A stretch of DNA of 64,000 bases from Adiantum capillus-veneris (lineage: Eukaryota; Streptophyta; Polypodiopsida; Polypodiales; Pteridaceae): positions 36,825,922 to 36,889,921 of the forward strand of contig CM043969.1 in the NCBI GenBank assembly GCA_014529385.2, read 5' to 3'. The notes below the pieces were generated by a model that saw only the letters and a list, made by a program, of their open reading frames with translations, was not told the origin of the DNA and searched no databases. This document shows, one piece after another, positions 1-12,182 of this stretch. The translations under genes were made by a program, and so were the position numbers. How positions within the stretch are numbered: the first letter of the stretch is position 1; the number at the start of each line of letters is the position of its first letter.

Positions 1-241
1 AATAAATTGCAGACTATGATGACCATTGTGGATGACTTGGTGTCTATGGATAACATCATTCAAGAGTATTTGACTGAGGAGCCAAGGAATGAGTTCATTC
101 AAAGCTGTGATATTGTCCCCTCCAATAAACTGCAGACAATGATGACCATTTGACTTGGTGCCTGTCGATAACATCATTCATGAGTATTTGACTAAGGAGC
201 CAAGGAACGAGTTCATCCAAAGCTGTGATATTGTCCCCTTC
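1..241 (+). repeat. Two-unit tandem repeat (about 120 bp), coding-like
   Basis: Unit 1 (1-123) and unit 2 (124-241) are near-identical, both beginning AATAA(A)(C/T)TGCAGAC and both ending in GATATTGTCCCC. From base 1 an open frame runs through all of unit 1 and into unit 2, where a short deletion after ATGATGACCATT brings in a TGA. The frame starts before the window, so this may be the tail of a repeated protein-coding region that has decayed. I do not recognise the peptide. Confidence 0.7.
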
Positions 242-1190
242 AATAAAATCTAAAATGGGAGCGTGCTACGATTTTGTTGATGAGTGTAATAGTGGTTTGG
301 TGATCACTTTTGTGGTGAGGCTCAGAGGCTAAGCCTCTCGGTACAATGTGGATCACTATTAGAGATGGGTTATCCACAAGGATTTTTGTCCACTTTATTT
401 TGTTTCTATTTTGTGAACTTTATGAAATTAAACAGAGATGGAAAGTTTTTTTTCCCAAAAGAAGAGAGAGAAATGAAATGTTATATCAATGTCTTCAAAA
501 GGCCAAAGTGACCTATGAGGCGAGAAAGTTACAATATGGTGGATCTGATACAAAGTCAGAGTAACAAAAATAAGAATACTATAGAATCCTAAGCTGTTAG
601 ATGTGAAATAAGTAGCTAGTTGGGTTGGCTAAATCAAAGGAGATCCAACATCAATCGTTGGCAGATCTCATCAATCTCCTCCATGGTCAGTAGTCTAACC
701 ATGCGTCGTGCATGTCGGGCCAAAGTGATATGAATCCTCTGATGCATCCTCCATCGATATTGTGTAGACCTCCAAATCGTGAGCGTTTGGATCTCCCCAG
801 CTTAGTCGCTCAGTCGATCAGCATGCCTCTGGTGCGAGGTGAGGGTGGGCTCTGTTGTGGAAGTAGCTCATCTAGGTGTCTTGTGTCTACTCTAAAGAAA
901 GTTGTGATCTGTCTCTGAGACTGGCAGGTCTCTCCTCTCATCAAGCTCTCTCTATGTCTGCATGTCATAAAATCTAATATCTAACCAACCCAAATGATTT
1001 TCTCATATTAAATCGATCATTAAAGGGGTCCAATTGAGAGATGGTCTATCAAAGAGCAAGGCTAGCTAATGGAGCTTAAAAGACCTTAGGGTTAGCTTCA
1101 TTTAAGACCTCCAATGGTTAGTGTTAAAAGTCGTTTGACCTTAGGCAAGCTAGGGCTGAGCTTGAGGTGGGAACCCGACCTAAGCTTGAG
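242..1190. other. No gene recognised
   Basis: Short open frames (for example 346-564 and 712-918 on the plus strand) have no recognisable motif, no neighbouring splice logic and ordinary length for chance. I see no repeat, LTR end or RNA gene here. Confidence 0.5.
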
Positions 1191-1355
1191 GTGCTTGTCG
1201 TGCTTGATGACTAAGGTGCTTGAGGTGCTTGTCATGCTTGATGAGGAAGGTGTTTGAGAAGCTTGTCGTGCTTGATGACTAAGGTGCTTGTCGTGCTTGA
1301 TGACTAAGGTGCTTGAGGTGCTTGTCATGCTTGATGAGGAAGGTGTTTGAGAAGC
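1191..1355. repeat. Minisatellite built from GTGCTTG words
   Basis: A block of about 72 bp (GTGCTTGTCGTGCTTGATGA ... GTTTGAGAAGCTT) occurs at 1191-1264 and again at 1284-1355. It is made of shorter GGTGCTTGAGGTGCTTGTC modules. The long minus-strand frame over it simply translates the repeat. Confidence 0.75.
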
Positions 1356-2837
1356 TTCCCATGCATGGGGGGTAAGATGCTCGAGTCAAAAAGAGACCCT
1401 ACAAAGGAGGGGGAAAGCCCCAAAGTTAGGGGAATCTTTGACTTAACCTCCCACTCACCCACAGGACACTCCCTTTTCTTAAGGGGCACATGTCAGACTC
1501 TCCCTATGCTTAGCCACATGGTGTGCTTGAATCCTATTGGGCTGCTAAAGAGGGGTCCAATGAGCTTCTAGTTCCATTCAACAAATATCTAGATATTTTC
1601 AGACTCTTTCTCTCAAAGGGGTAAGGAGGACACTTGTCCAAAGACTACCCATGTTCTTGAAATGCATGGGGCATGTGATTGGCTAGGGGGAGAGGGGTCC
1701 AATGAGCTTCAAGCTTGAGCAAAAATGGGGGCTCGCCCAAATCAAGCAAGGGGTATGCTTTGGGGGTATACACCTCTCACACACTCATTTTTTTCAAGCA
1801 TTCTCACTTGGTGAAAGTAGATGAACTCTATCTCCTTCTCCAAGCTTTTTGAGAAGTGATAGCCTACACCAACACTCTTGGCTATGGAATGCAAATCCAA
1901 CCAAGATCCATGCTTCAATGCTTAAGCTTGCCATCTTCTCCATCTTCATTACTATGCTATTATGTATGCTAGCAAGATGAGTGATGATAAGTGAGGAACT
2001 ATTTCTTTCTCCTATGGAATGTTTCTTCTTCCTCTTCCTCTTCCCTACCCTCATTCCTAGCTAGCTCTCTCCACCTTCGAAGGTGTTTGAAGCCTTGGGA
2101 CTGAGGCTTGGGATAGTTGATGCTTTCTACAAAGTTTATGTTATGCTCGTGATGCATGAAGCTTTCCATCTTCATTGCATCACCTAGGTCACAAGGAACA
2201 CAAAGATTCTATTGTACCAAGTCTCTCTTGATGGAGAAACTATAATACAAATGCCTATTGGAGGCGGGACCGGCTCATCATAAATCGGGTTTTCAACTGT
2301 TGTCATGTTCTCTAAACTCTCTCTCTTGCAAAAAGTATTGTTCATGCCAAGTTAACTAAGTATCATATTTATTTTGCTACCATCAATTAAGTCCACATGC
2401 TATGCTCACAAAGTAATCTCAGAAAAGTGCTTTATCTAATTCTCTAATTTCGCTACTCTCAAAGTTCATAGGCCATATCTATTACACTGCACAACTCGAG
2501 TAGACTGGGCAATGGCATGTTTAGTGCAGCTCTGTCTCAAGCTCTATGTGACACAGGGGGCATGTCCTTGCCTCTATCGCGCTGTATCTCCCAGTCTCGA
2601 CCCATAGCTGGTGTGAAGATGTGCGTATCTGGCCAATAGCACATCATATCCCGTGAGACGAGTGGGTATCCATGTATATGGGTCTCGTCACAAAACCATC
2701 CTCCGTAAGTTGGAGAAGATGCTCTCTGTAGAAGGCCATCTTCGTGCCCAGCTCTTGTGTTGGTTGTATCCATGTCCTCATGGTGTCTAGCTGAGTTAGA
2801 TCCTAGCAAAAAGAGGGGAGGGGAGGTAGAGTAATAC
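1356..2837. other. No gene recognised
   Basis: Low-information intergenic sequence. A minus-strand frame at about 2537-2810 (peptide with YGGWFCDETH) ends in the adjacent microsatellite. I could not match it to a family, so it is not called as a gene. Confidence 0.45.
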
Positions 2838-4335
<1,498 letters not shown>

Positions 4336-4413
4336 AGAGAGACATCTCATGATGTAATGGCTTTAAAGGCATGAAGGAGAGACATCTCATCCCATGACGT
4401 AATGGCTTTAAAG
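4336..4413. repeat. Short direct duplication
   Basis: GAGAGACATCTCAT followed by GATGTAATGGCTTTAAAG (4336-4368) is repeated with a 5-bp insertion (4377-4413). Confidence 0.7.
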
Positions 4414-4761
4414 CTAAAGTATTCATAGTTCTTCATCTCTTTTATATTTTTGGCATTACGGACATGGGCTATAGTGTCAAGTACCCTTTTTGGCATGTGT
4501 CCAAAGGGTTGGGCTATAGTGTTGAATACTCGTTTTGCCCTTAACTAAAAATAGATATTTTAATTTTTTGAAAAGTGTGGGGTCGCACTATGAGGGGTTT
4601 ATGTTAGGGTGGGGTTTTTGGGTGGAGGATCTCACATAGTATTGCTAGTGAAAAATACTTAATTATTTAAAGTTATATATATATATATTTTTTGGATGTC
4701 AATGAGTGGATCTAGTGGGTTTTTGAGTAGAAGCATTCTATATTTTAATTTTTAACATTTT

Positions 4762-4972
4762 CTTAAATGTATGGTCATCATAAAAGAGAGCCTCTTTGTG
4801 TACATTTCATGATACACAGTGGAAGAGCTTCAGCATGTGCTCATGTAGAATATAGTGCATAGATTTGCTTAAATGTATGGTCATCATGAAAGAGAGACTC
4901 TTGTGTATGTTTCATGATACACAGTGGAAGTGCTTCTGCATGTGTCCACATCGAATATAGTGCATAGACTTA
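4762..4972. repeat. Two-unit tandem repeat, period about 106 bp
   Basis: Units 4762-4867 and 4868-4972 both begin CTTAAATGTATGGTCATCAT, share TTTCATGATACACAGTGGAA in the middle and end GAATATAGTGCATAGA. Several substitutions separate them, so the duplication is not very recent. Confidence 0.8.
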
Positions 4973-6625
4973 TCATCACTCCAACTAACTCGATCTTAAC
5001 TGGTAGCAATTTTACTTCTTACTCACTTATGCTACTAGCATGTACTACGTGAGAGGGGCACATTACCCACTTGATTTTCACCCACACCTCCACCCACAAG
5101 CGCTCCATAAACCTCTGGATGTATGAATCACTTGTGTATGCTGCAATGGAGCCAAAACTACTATGTATGTGAGCATCACCAAGAAGCCACTTGCCAGCAC
5201 TGTGGCTGTTTGGGAATCTACCTCATCAATGGAATCATCCACCACGAAAAGCTAGAAATAGAGGTTGCAAGAGAGGGTCAGACAATGGCTAGAGACACGA
5301 GGGGAGGAAAACGTGGAGGCAAGAAGAATAGGGTAGAGGCCTTACATATATGGAAGGAGCACGAAGTCATGCAACACAAACATGGAGGGGTGGGTAGGGG
5401 GTCGAAGGAGGACAGAGCCCCCCTGTTGCATTGGGGATGGTAGCAAATGAGGAAGGCGTAAGTCATGGGTGCAGGAAGCTTCAACCATGCACATCTTAAG
5501 CAAGAATGCATTAGCATAACTAGAGGATCATATCAAGTGGAGCTGGGGTACCGATAGCATTAGTGTGCCAAGCTAGGCTAAGGTGATGCTCAAGTTAGAT
5601 TTGATGATGTGCTTTAGTGTCATGAAGAGAGATGAAAGGAGGAGGTATCTGCAAGCATTCAACTTTGAAGCATGAATTAGGGAGGGCCTTGCATCAAGCG
5701 TAGCATGCTTTCTTGCCTACACTCTTGAAGAGGGCCCATTGTAGAGAGATGCATGGAGGACGATAAGCCTTAAGAGGCAAGTATTGTGCCATTGAAGAGG
5801 CCATGAATGTATGATTCTCCAAACAATATCAACATGAATCATAGCAGGCATGGACAACAAATGAGCCAACGATTGGCTCAACATTAGGGAGGGAGAAAAT
5901 GATGTTCTGCCACTAGAGGGCTGAGCTGTAAAGCTATCCAACATTTTAGCCATTAAAGCGATAAAAATGAGAGAAAGGAGTACAAGATGTTCGAGCAACC
6001 CAACTTAGCAGTTGAATGGAGGCAGCTTTGTTTGTGGCCATCATTACCTCTATCCCAAAGGACTTGTAACCAAGGATGCACACGGACATAAAACATGATG
6101 TAGAAAGCTACTCTCAAGTCAGATCTTTATGGGAGGGATGTGCTTTGACTATTATACTTTGGATGATCTTCTTTTTGCTTGGCTTTATTATTGTAGCATG
6201 CGGCCTTGTGTGGTGTTCAATTGGCATCCTCACCTTTGTAGATTAATATAGGTCCTACACATGTGCCTTGACAAGGGTGCCTCTTTGTGTCGACACTAGG
6301 TTGGCAACTTTAATTCTTGCTTTAATTCACATCTCTTAAATGTTTGTCCTTGGTTCGAGTCCATATCTTGTACTCACATTATTGTATAGGTTTGTTGTTA
6401 CTATACCTCCAAATAACTTTGTGGCCTAAACACGCTTAAACCAATTTAGAGTGAGACAGTGATTTTATCACTTGTTTCACCTCTCTTGGGTGCCTAGTGG
6501 AGAAGCAATAACCTCCTTCTTTGGCCAATGACCTAACCTCTTGTTTTTTTGTTTTTTTGGCAAACTCACACTAGGAGGTACTAGATGGGATAAAATGGGA
6601 AAAAAGGGAATTGAGTGAAGATGCT

Positions 6626-6626
<1 letters not shown>
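4973..6626. other. No gene recognised
   Basis: Two mid-sized frames (5123-5443 plus, 5717-5998 minus) lack recognisable motifs and are not supported. A tRNA B-box-like word at 6353-6363 stands alone with no A box or fold. Confidence 0.45.

Positions 6627-6694
<68 letters not shown>
6627..6694. repeat. C30 homopolymer plus (CT)n
   Basis: About 30 consecutive C (6627-6656) are followed by TTT and (CT)17 to 6694. It is the same C-run plus CT architecture seen near 51.26 kb. Confidence 0.9.
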
Positions 6695-6698
<4 letters not shown>

Positions 6699-6983
6699 CA
6701 TGGACTCTCTCTCCCCATCTCTACCCCACACGTGGTTGGTTCTCTCATGTCAACTGAACTTGGTGGACTCTAGAAGCCTCGAGGCTCCAAAGAGCAAGCA
6801 ATATTGCCTAAGGCTACGGTCACACGAGGCATAGTTTTGAGGAACACGGCTCGACTAGCTCTTTGGATGAAGCAACCTTTTGCAGGTTTTCACCGGGCTC
6901 AGTTTTGCAACTATGCTAAAAAAGGCATAGTTTCAAAACTATCCCGGTTAGTTGCCGATCACTGCTCCAGTTCTCTCTCCTAC

Positions 6984-6995
6984 TGTTGCCCGTCA

Positions 6996-7033
<38 letters not shown>

Positions 7034-7053
7034 CCACTGCTGCCCGTCAACCT
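6984..7053. repeat. (CT)n flanked by a short duplication
   Basis: TG(T/C)TGCCCGTCAACCTC occurs at 6984-7000 and 7037-7053, with (CT)15 at 6999-7031 between them. The microsatellite sits inside a small tandem duplication. Confidence 0.7.
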
Positions 7054-7275
7054 CTGCGGATCCGTACCTACCATGGTCAGCACTGGTCGAGGCTTACGAA
7101 AAACTAAGCCTCGCGTTGACCATGCCCTAATAACTTGTGTCCATGCTGCTCTGTTGCAGCTCTGAACTAATGAATAATTTTAAAGTTGAGCCACTAGGAC
7201 TCCTTAATGAGTGGATGTTGGAGATGCCATCGCTCGGATGGAGCATGGCTTACATTTCTTTCTTGGTTTCTTAAT

Positions 7276-7741
7276 GGGAAAATTACCAAAATACCCCTCT
7301 AATTTGTGGAAATTCCCAAAATACCCTTGTATCTATTTTGGTTCGATTGTTCAAGATTTTTTAATCTTGATTCCTTTTTGTTAATTGAGATCCGTTTTTG
7401 CATGCTTAACATGTAATTTGCCACAAATTACCTTGCAAAAAAAGGAAATTATGTCTAAAGATAATGAAGCAATTCATCTCCAAAGCCTACATAATCAACT
7501 CAAATTCTAGATTTAGCATCTTATATTGATAAGCAATGAGTCTTCTTATGAAAAGCTACAAATTTTTTAATCATTGGAGAAATTTAATTTCACAACCAGG
7601 GGTATTTTGGGAATTTTGGAAAATTTGAAGGGCATTTTGAGAATTTATGACAAAATATTGGGGGTGTTTTAGGAATTTTTGAAATTTGAGGGGTATTTTG
7701 GAAATTTCCACAAATTAGAGGGGTATTTTGGTAATTTTCCC
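7276..7741. mobile_element. Mutator-type MITE (466 bp) with 9-bp TSD
   Basis: The two ends are inverted repeats of about 51 bp that differ at one position; each begins GGGAAAATTACCAAAATACC. The flanks are perfect 9-bp direct repeats, TTTCTTAAT, at 7267-7275 and 7742-7750. A 9-bp target duplication with a long TIR starting in G is the signature of Mutator-like elements; with no transposase inside, this is a non-autonomous copy. The right half also holds degenerate tandem units of a GGGTATTTTGGGAATTT type (about 7600-7740), probably reiterated subterminal sequence. Confidence 0.88.
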
Positions 7742-7906
7742 TTTCTTAATTTATATAGCCTAATCTCTTTGTCTTAGCCTTTAGGCCTAAGGGTCCTGAT
7801 TAAACGCTTGCGCATTTCAATTTTTGACCAAGGCTATTCAAAGTATCACCTGCGCGGATACTACATCAAGGTGCGCACTCTCCTTCTCAATGGTTGCGTG
7901 ATTCTG

Positions 7907-7910
<4 letters not shown>

Positions 7911-7950
<40 letters not shown>
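7911..7950. repeat. (GA)20 microsatellite
   Basis: An uninterrupted GA run. It lies between the MITE and the LINE and is not part of either. Confidence 0.9.
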
Positions 7951-7953
<3 letters not shown>

Positions 7954-8061
7954 ACATGAGATCCATGCTGGATCCCGCCTGGTCAATGGCAGAGGAGGGG
8001 TAACCGCTTTCCCTTTTGGTGTTGGGGCGTTGCAGCCATTGGTTGATTGCGAGCGACACAC

Positions 8062-9578
8062 TTTTTTTTTTTTTTTTGGTGTAAATCTGCTTTGATTAAT
8101 TTACAAGTGGAAACCTCAAAGCGAGGAAAACCCACGAAACGAAAGGGATACAAAAGACTGAGCATTATGAGGCTCCCATGGCTAGAAACAGTCAAAGTAA
8201 ATCCTGTAGGCATCAAGAGTGATGTCTCCAGCTTCGTAGGCAAAATTCATAGGGAAAGGGGTCAACAAAAGTGCCCTAGAACATTAAGGAGTTCCTATGA
8301 TGCCAGATGGCCCACATAGTCCAAAATCTGACCTAGGTGAAGAAGACCGCAAACCGCAAACTGAGATTGTGGTGACCGAAGCACCCCAAAAAGCCAAAAT
8401 CGTCTGTGAAAAGAGCCGGAAGGAAAACCTAGTCGAAGAGCAGTTGACACTTGCCGAATGAAGGCTCTGGAGTGACGACAACACTACAGCAAGTGTGGCA
8501 CGGTCTCCTCAGCTTCAAGGCATCTGGGGCAGCGGGAAGACGCAATATGCCGAGCATGCAACACACTGCCAACAGGTAGAGCTCCCACCAAGCACCGCCA
8601 CAAGAAAACACGTTCCTTCAAAGGCAGATGACTCTGCCAAATGCGAGACAATGCGTGTTGCCACCACAAGGATGACTCGGAAAGCGACCACAGCTGATTA
8701 CCCTGATGCACAATCCATACATCAAACTAAAGAATGGCATAGACACTGGCAGCTGAGATGCAATCCAATCTAGTAGTAGCCACGTTCCAATCAGAGAAGA
8801 GAGAGTCTTCATCCAGAGGAGGAATGGGCGAATGAGCAGCAAGCATGTTTTGAATCTCCCGCCAGAGAGGAGAATAGTGAAGACCCAACCGAAAGCGGGA
8901 GACGGCATCAGCGAAAGAAAGAACATAACCAGAGTCATCAACCACCTGATGCACCTGACAGATTCCTTTTTGGGAAAGAAAATACGCTTGGCGAGGAGAC
9001 CGTTGAACCAAAGTCGAAGCAAAAACCCTTCTCCAATGCAGACTCTCCAAGCGAAGAGAGTTACCCCCAGAGGATTGTCGACCATCCCAAGCCAAATGTG
9101 AAGTGACAACCTTCCAATCAACAATTAGAGAAGAAGTAAAGGGACATCTTGGAATGTGTCCTTCAAGCTTCCCAAAAACAACATCCCAATAAGTCAGTTG
9201 CCAATGACCAAAAGAAGGGGTGACAATGTGCGCACATAAATGTGTGACCATGAGAGCCCAGGGTTGCTGCTACTCCACCAAAACTGGCAACAACATAGCT
9301 TTCCGAGCCAGAAGATAACGTCTCAAGTCCAAAATATTCAACCCTCCAAGCCGCTTGAGAGAACACAGCTTGTCCATAGATAGAAGCCGAATGCCCCTCT
9401 TGGTAGACGAGGTCCGCCAAAAATGTTCTAAAATATTGGACATGAGAGACTGCAAGCGCAACCAAGGCCAGGATAACAAAGGCAAGTAAAACTCCACATG
9501 AGCCACAAGGATGCATTGGACAATCCTGAGACGAACATGAAGTGGCCACGTGGACAATTTTCAATAATTCAACTTGGA

Positions 9579-9579
<1 letters not shown>
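8062..9579 (-). mobile_element. 5'-truncated LINE (L1-type)
   Basis: Read on the minus strand, this is the 3' part of a LINE ending in a poly(A) tail, seen as T16 at 8062-8077 on the plus strand. GCGACACAC at 8053-8061 and GGGACACAC at 9580-9588 flank it with one mismatch and may be the target-site duplication, which would put the 5' truncation at 9579. The right copy runs straight into a CA microsatellite, so the TSD is tentative. The only coding content is the tail of ORF2. Confidence 0.75.
8300..9557 (-). pseudogene. LINE ORF2 C-terminal relic (RT end plus zf-RVT)
   Basis: ORF2 of a LINE encodes endonuclease and reverse transcriptase for target-primed reverse transcription. Only the C-terminal part remains, spread over several frames. 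Minus-strand peptides contain LGGLNILDLRRYLLARKAM (about 9350), the conserved segment after the RT palm in plant L1 elements. Downstream, about 8490-8700, is a zf-RVT domain: LPLKERVFLWRC, then RCPRCLEAEETVPHLL with its C-x2-C and H. A WTMWAIWHHRNSLMF tail (about 8310) is typical of the segment after zf-RVT. Frameshifts and stops between these blocks show a dead copy. The endonuclease and RT catalytic core are absent because of 5' truncation. Confidence 0.8.

Positions 9580-9582
<3 letters not shown>

Positions 9583-9666
<84 letters not shown>
9583..9666. repeat. (CA)n-(GA)n microsatellite
   Basis: CA repeats (9583-9619, one AT interruption) are followed by (GA)23 to 9666. They abut the 5' end of the LINE. 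Confidence 0.9.
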
Positions 9667-9669
<3 letters not shown>

Positions 9670-10587
9670 CCTACAAGCTTTCTCAAGAATCAGATGTTTT
9701 CTACAATCTCTAGCATTACTTCATGGTTCATTGGAGGGTCCTTTACTCGGAGATTTTGGACAATCTTGTAAAGGTTGGGAAGCATCGCTTTGTGGATTGG
9801 TATGCATTGAAAAGCGCATTCTGCAACATTTTCTGGCTTTACAATTATCAAGAAAAAGTTCTCAACGAGCTAGAAATACAACTTGATGAGACCTACATAA
9901 GTTGATACGCAGCTTTGGTAGCCAAACTCCCCCAACCTCCAAGAGGCTCCATGGTACGCAAATAGGTGGAGAAGGCTGTGCCCAAGGCCTCCCAACAAAT
10001 GTTTTCGGAGTCACTAAAGATAGATCTATCTTTGTATAGATTGTTGCCACAACTACCGGACTAGAGGGAGCTAGAAAGAGATTCAAGGACAGGTGGAAGA
10101 TGCATCTGACCCGTTGGTTTCTTTACATAGAAAGCTTGAGGCGATCAAGCTACAACGTGCTTTGCAGGAGGAAGCGTCTTCACTCCATACTAAGAAAAAT
10201 ATCCCCAATAGGGAGCTTTGGAGGTACTGAAAAGGAAACTAAAGGAGACTATAAAGCATAAGCAGTGCAATACATGTAGTACCCCAGACCATCCTCATCA
10301 TATGATTGTTCCTTACGGCCAGCTAAGCCATATGCCGCCTCAACTCAATTGCACATCAATATCCACCATGAGAGCTCACATAATGCTACCATGGCCTCGG
10401 TACCTTAGAGCTATGCTGTTTCTACCAAAGCTGCTAATCAAATTGTCCCTTGGACATACTTTGTGGCATCACACTTGTGTCTTGGAACCACGATATAAAC
10501 TAGGGCCAAGAAACTTCCAATAGGGGTCATGCCATCCTCTCTAGGGTAGGGATAAAGCTTTCAATGCATCGAACAACTCAAGACATG
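9667..10587. other. No gene recognised; left flank of element O
   Basis: Frames such as 9723-9905 and 10218-10523 (plus) show no known domain. This is the pre-insertion sequence on the left of the chromovirus. Confidence 0.45.
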
Positions 10588-10592
10588 GAGAG

Positions 10593-11760
10593 TGTAAGGT
10601 GCAGCGGAATGAATGTTGTATTTCTCAAGATTAGTGATCCATATTTGCTCAAGGTTCCTTTTAGTTCTTATGGAAGGGAGAGCCTTCCGTTCTTTATGGA
10701 GAGTGCTATGATCACGAACAAAGTGAGTGGATATTGTGCGTGCAAGTGTATGAGACTGAGAGAAAGAGAGAAGAGAGATACGACACGAGAGACCTTGTAA
10801 AACCCTCCTCCGAAGGCCCCACTCTCGTTGGCGAGAGTGGTCTACGATTGATTGCACAAAGTGGTACAATGATGATGCATGGAAAACTGATGCAACTTGT
10901 GACTATGTCGGTGACAACGACAGGGACGATGACGATGACTTTAGGGCTGAAATCTGCAAGCTTTTCACGGCTGTCCAAAAACGCTATCTATTGAAAGTCT
11001 GGGACTGTTTGGGACTGCTGAAAAACGCAGGTTTGGCTGCGTTTTTAAGAAGCTGAATTTGTGTTTTTGTGAGGGCTAAATCTCTTGACAAAACGCTGAT
11101 ATGCTGCTTGCTCTGAGGCTGAAAATCGCTGGTTTCTGCAGGTGTTATGGCTGAATTTGCTGCTGCGACTGAAGGCTGAAAACGCTAGTTGATTTCAGCT
11201 TTGATGGCGATCTTGAAACGCTAGGTGTAGGCGCTGCCGTGGACCGGGTGTTTGCTGAAAACGCCAGGCTGAGTGGAGGTGTTGGAGATTAGCAAAACGC
11301 TAGGCTGAATGGGAGAGGGGCTCGCCAAGGGAAGCTTGGAGAGGTCTTGGTAAGAGAGGGGAGTATGTGCTGCCTGGGGGCCTGTTGTTCTCCTTGCTCA
11401 TCTGCCAAAGAATGCTAGCTTTGGTTTGCTTATATATTTTCTTACCCAATTTCCCCTACCTATTTTTGTTGGAAAGTCACTTAAATTAATAAGTGAAAAA
11501 TGTCAAAAATAGGAAAAATAGGCTAAATGCACTGGAAAAATCGCCTAACTGATTCTAATGGATTCTGATGGGAATACTGATGATCATGTTGTGTGCAACC
11601 AGAGGATATGCATCTATGCTAAGTGACTGGGCATGCACGGCCTACGAATAGACTCACAAAAGTGCCAGATCACTTCTAATCTAGACTGACTGGATTGATG
11701 GAAACCGTGTTATGGTGTAGCTTGTCCACGGACACATAGGGTTGGATGTGTCACGTGACG
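10593..11760 (-). repeat. Element O 3' LTR (1168 bp)
   Basis: Matches the split right LTR over its length. On the plus strand it begins TGTAAGGTGC and ends GTCACGTGACG; the right copy ends GTCACGTGACA, so the expected terminal TG (minus strand) has become CG here. The transcribed part carries many GCTGAAAACGC-like words between about 10940 and 11320. Confidence 0.9.
11429..11436 (-). promoter_or_regulatory. TATA box of element O LTR (3' copy)
   Basis: TATATAAG on the minus strand, inside a longer AAAATATATAAGC. It lies about 325 bp from the LTR start, leaving roughly 830 bp of R/U5 downstream. The second LTR keeps the same word near 23315. Confidence 0.55.
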
Positions 11761-12180
11761 TCCCCTCCTTTTTGAAGTGAGGTACTGGTACCGAGCTGCA
11801 TGGCTTCCTTGTAGTCTGCAAATAACTTTGGATAATCTTTGAAGAACTCTTTGTCTACCCACACCACTTCGTGGGTTGCTCGATCCTTCAACTTCAAAAA
11901 GTATTGTCGTACTTGCTTCTTTGAACTATGGCGAAACCGATGCAACAACACTTGCTCTGGCTCCATGACCTCAACTTCATCGATGATCTCCGGTTTTTCT
12001 TCTTCCGAAATGTCCTTTGGAGGTGTTCTCTGGAACACTTTCAACCAAGAAACATGGAAAACGTTGTGCATTTACCTTGAGTTAGGCAACTGTAATTTCA
12101 TTGAAACCTCATTTATCTCTTTAATGACTGGAAATGGACCATACATATGAACAGCCAACTTTGGACACTTTTGCCAACTT
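11751..12180 (-). pseudogene. Element O integrase C-terminus and chromodomain
   Basis: The minus-strand frame at 12071-11751 begins with the gypsy integrase C-terminal signature HNVFHVSWLKVF. About 35 residues later comes a chromodomain-like block with PEQVLLHRF, RQYFLKLKDR and HEVVWVDKEFF, which follows the usual order ILd-R, YLVKWK, TWE. In chromoviruses this domain guides integration by reading histone marks. The frame stops just inside the 3' LTR, and its last residues are translated from the polypurine tract. A frame break separates it from the integrase core. Confidence 0.8.
11761..11773 (-). other. Polypurine tract of element O
   Basis: AAAAAGGAGGGGA on the minus strand, directly upstream of the 3' LTR. 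It primes plus-strand DNA synthesis. It overlaps the end of the pol frame, which terminates ten bases into the LTR. Confidence 0.85.
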
Positions 12181-12182
12181 GC

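Noticed and set aside
346-918. Two plus-strand frames of 72 and 68 codons as possible genes
   Set aside because: No recognisable motif, no codon or splice evidence, and length within chance expectation.
5123-5998. Frames of 106 codons (plus) and 93 codons (minus)
   Set aside because: No domain signature; overlapping frames on both strands are equally long.
6353-6363. GGTTCGAGTCC, a perfect tRNA B-box, suggesting a tRNA gene or SINE
   Set aside because: No A box at the right distance, no cloverleaf and no poly(A) or poly(T) end with target duplication nearby.
9723-10523. Plus-strand frames next to element O as host exons
   Set aside because: No family recognised; a LEAIKLQRALQEE-like segment near 10140 could be LINE linker but is too short to call.
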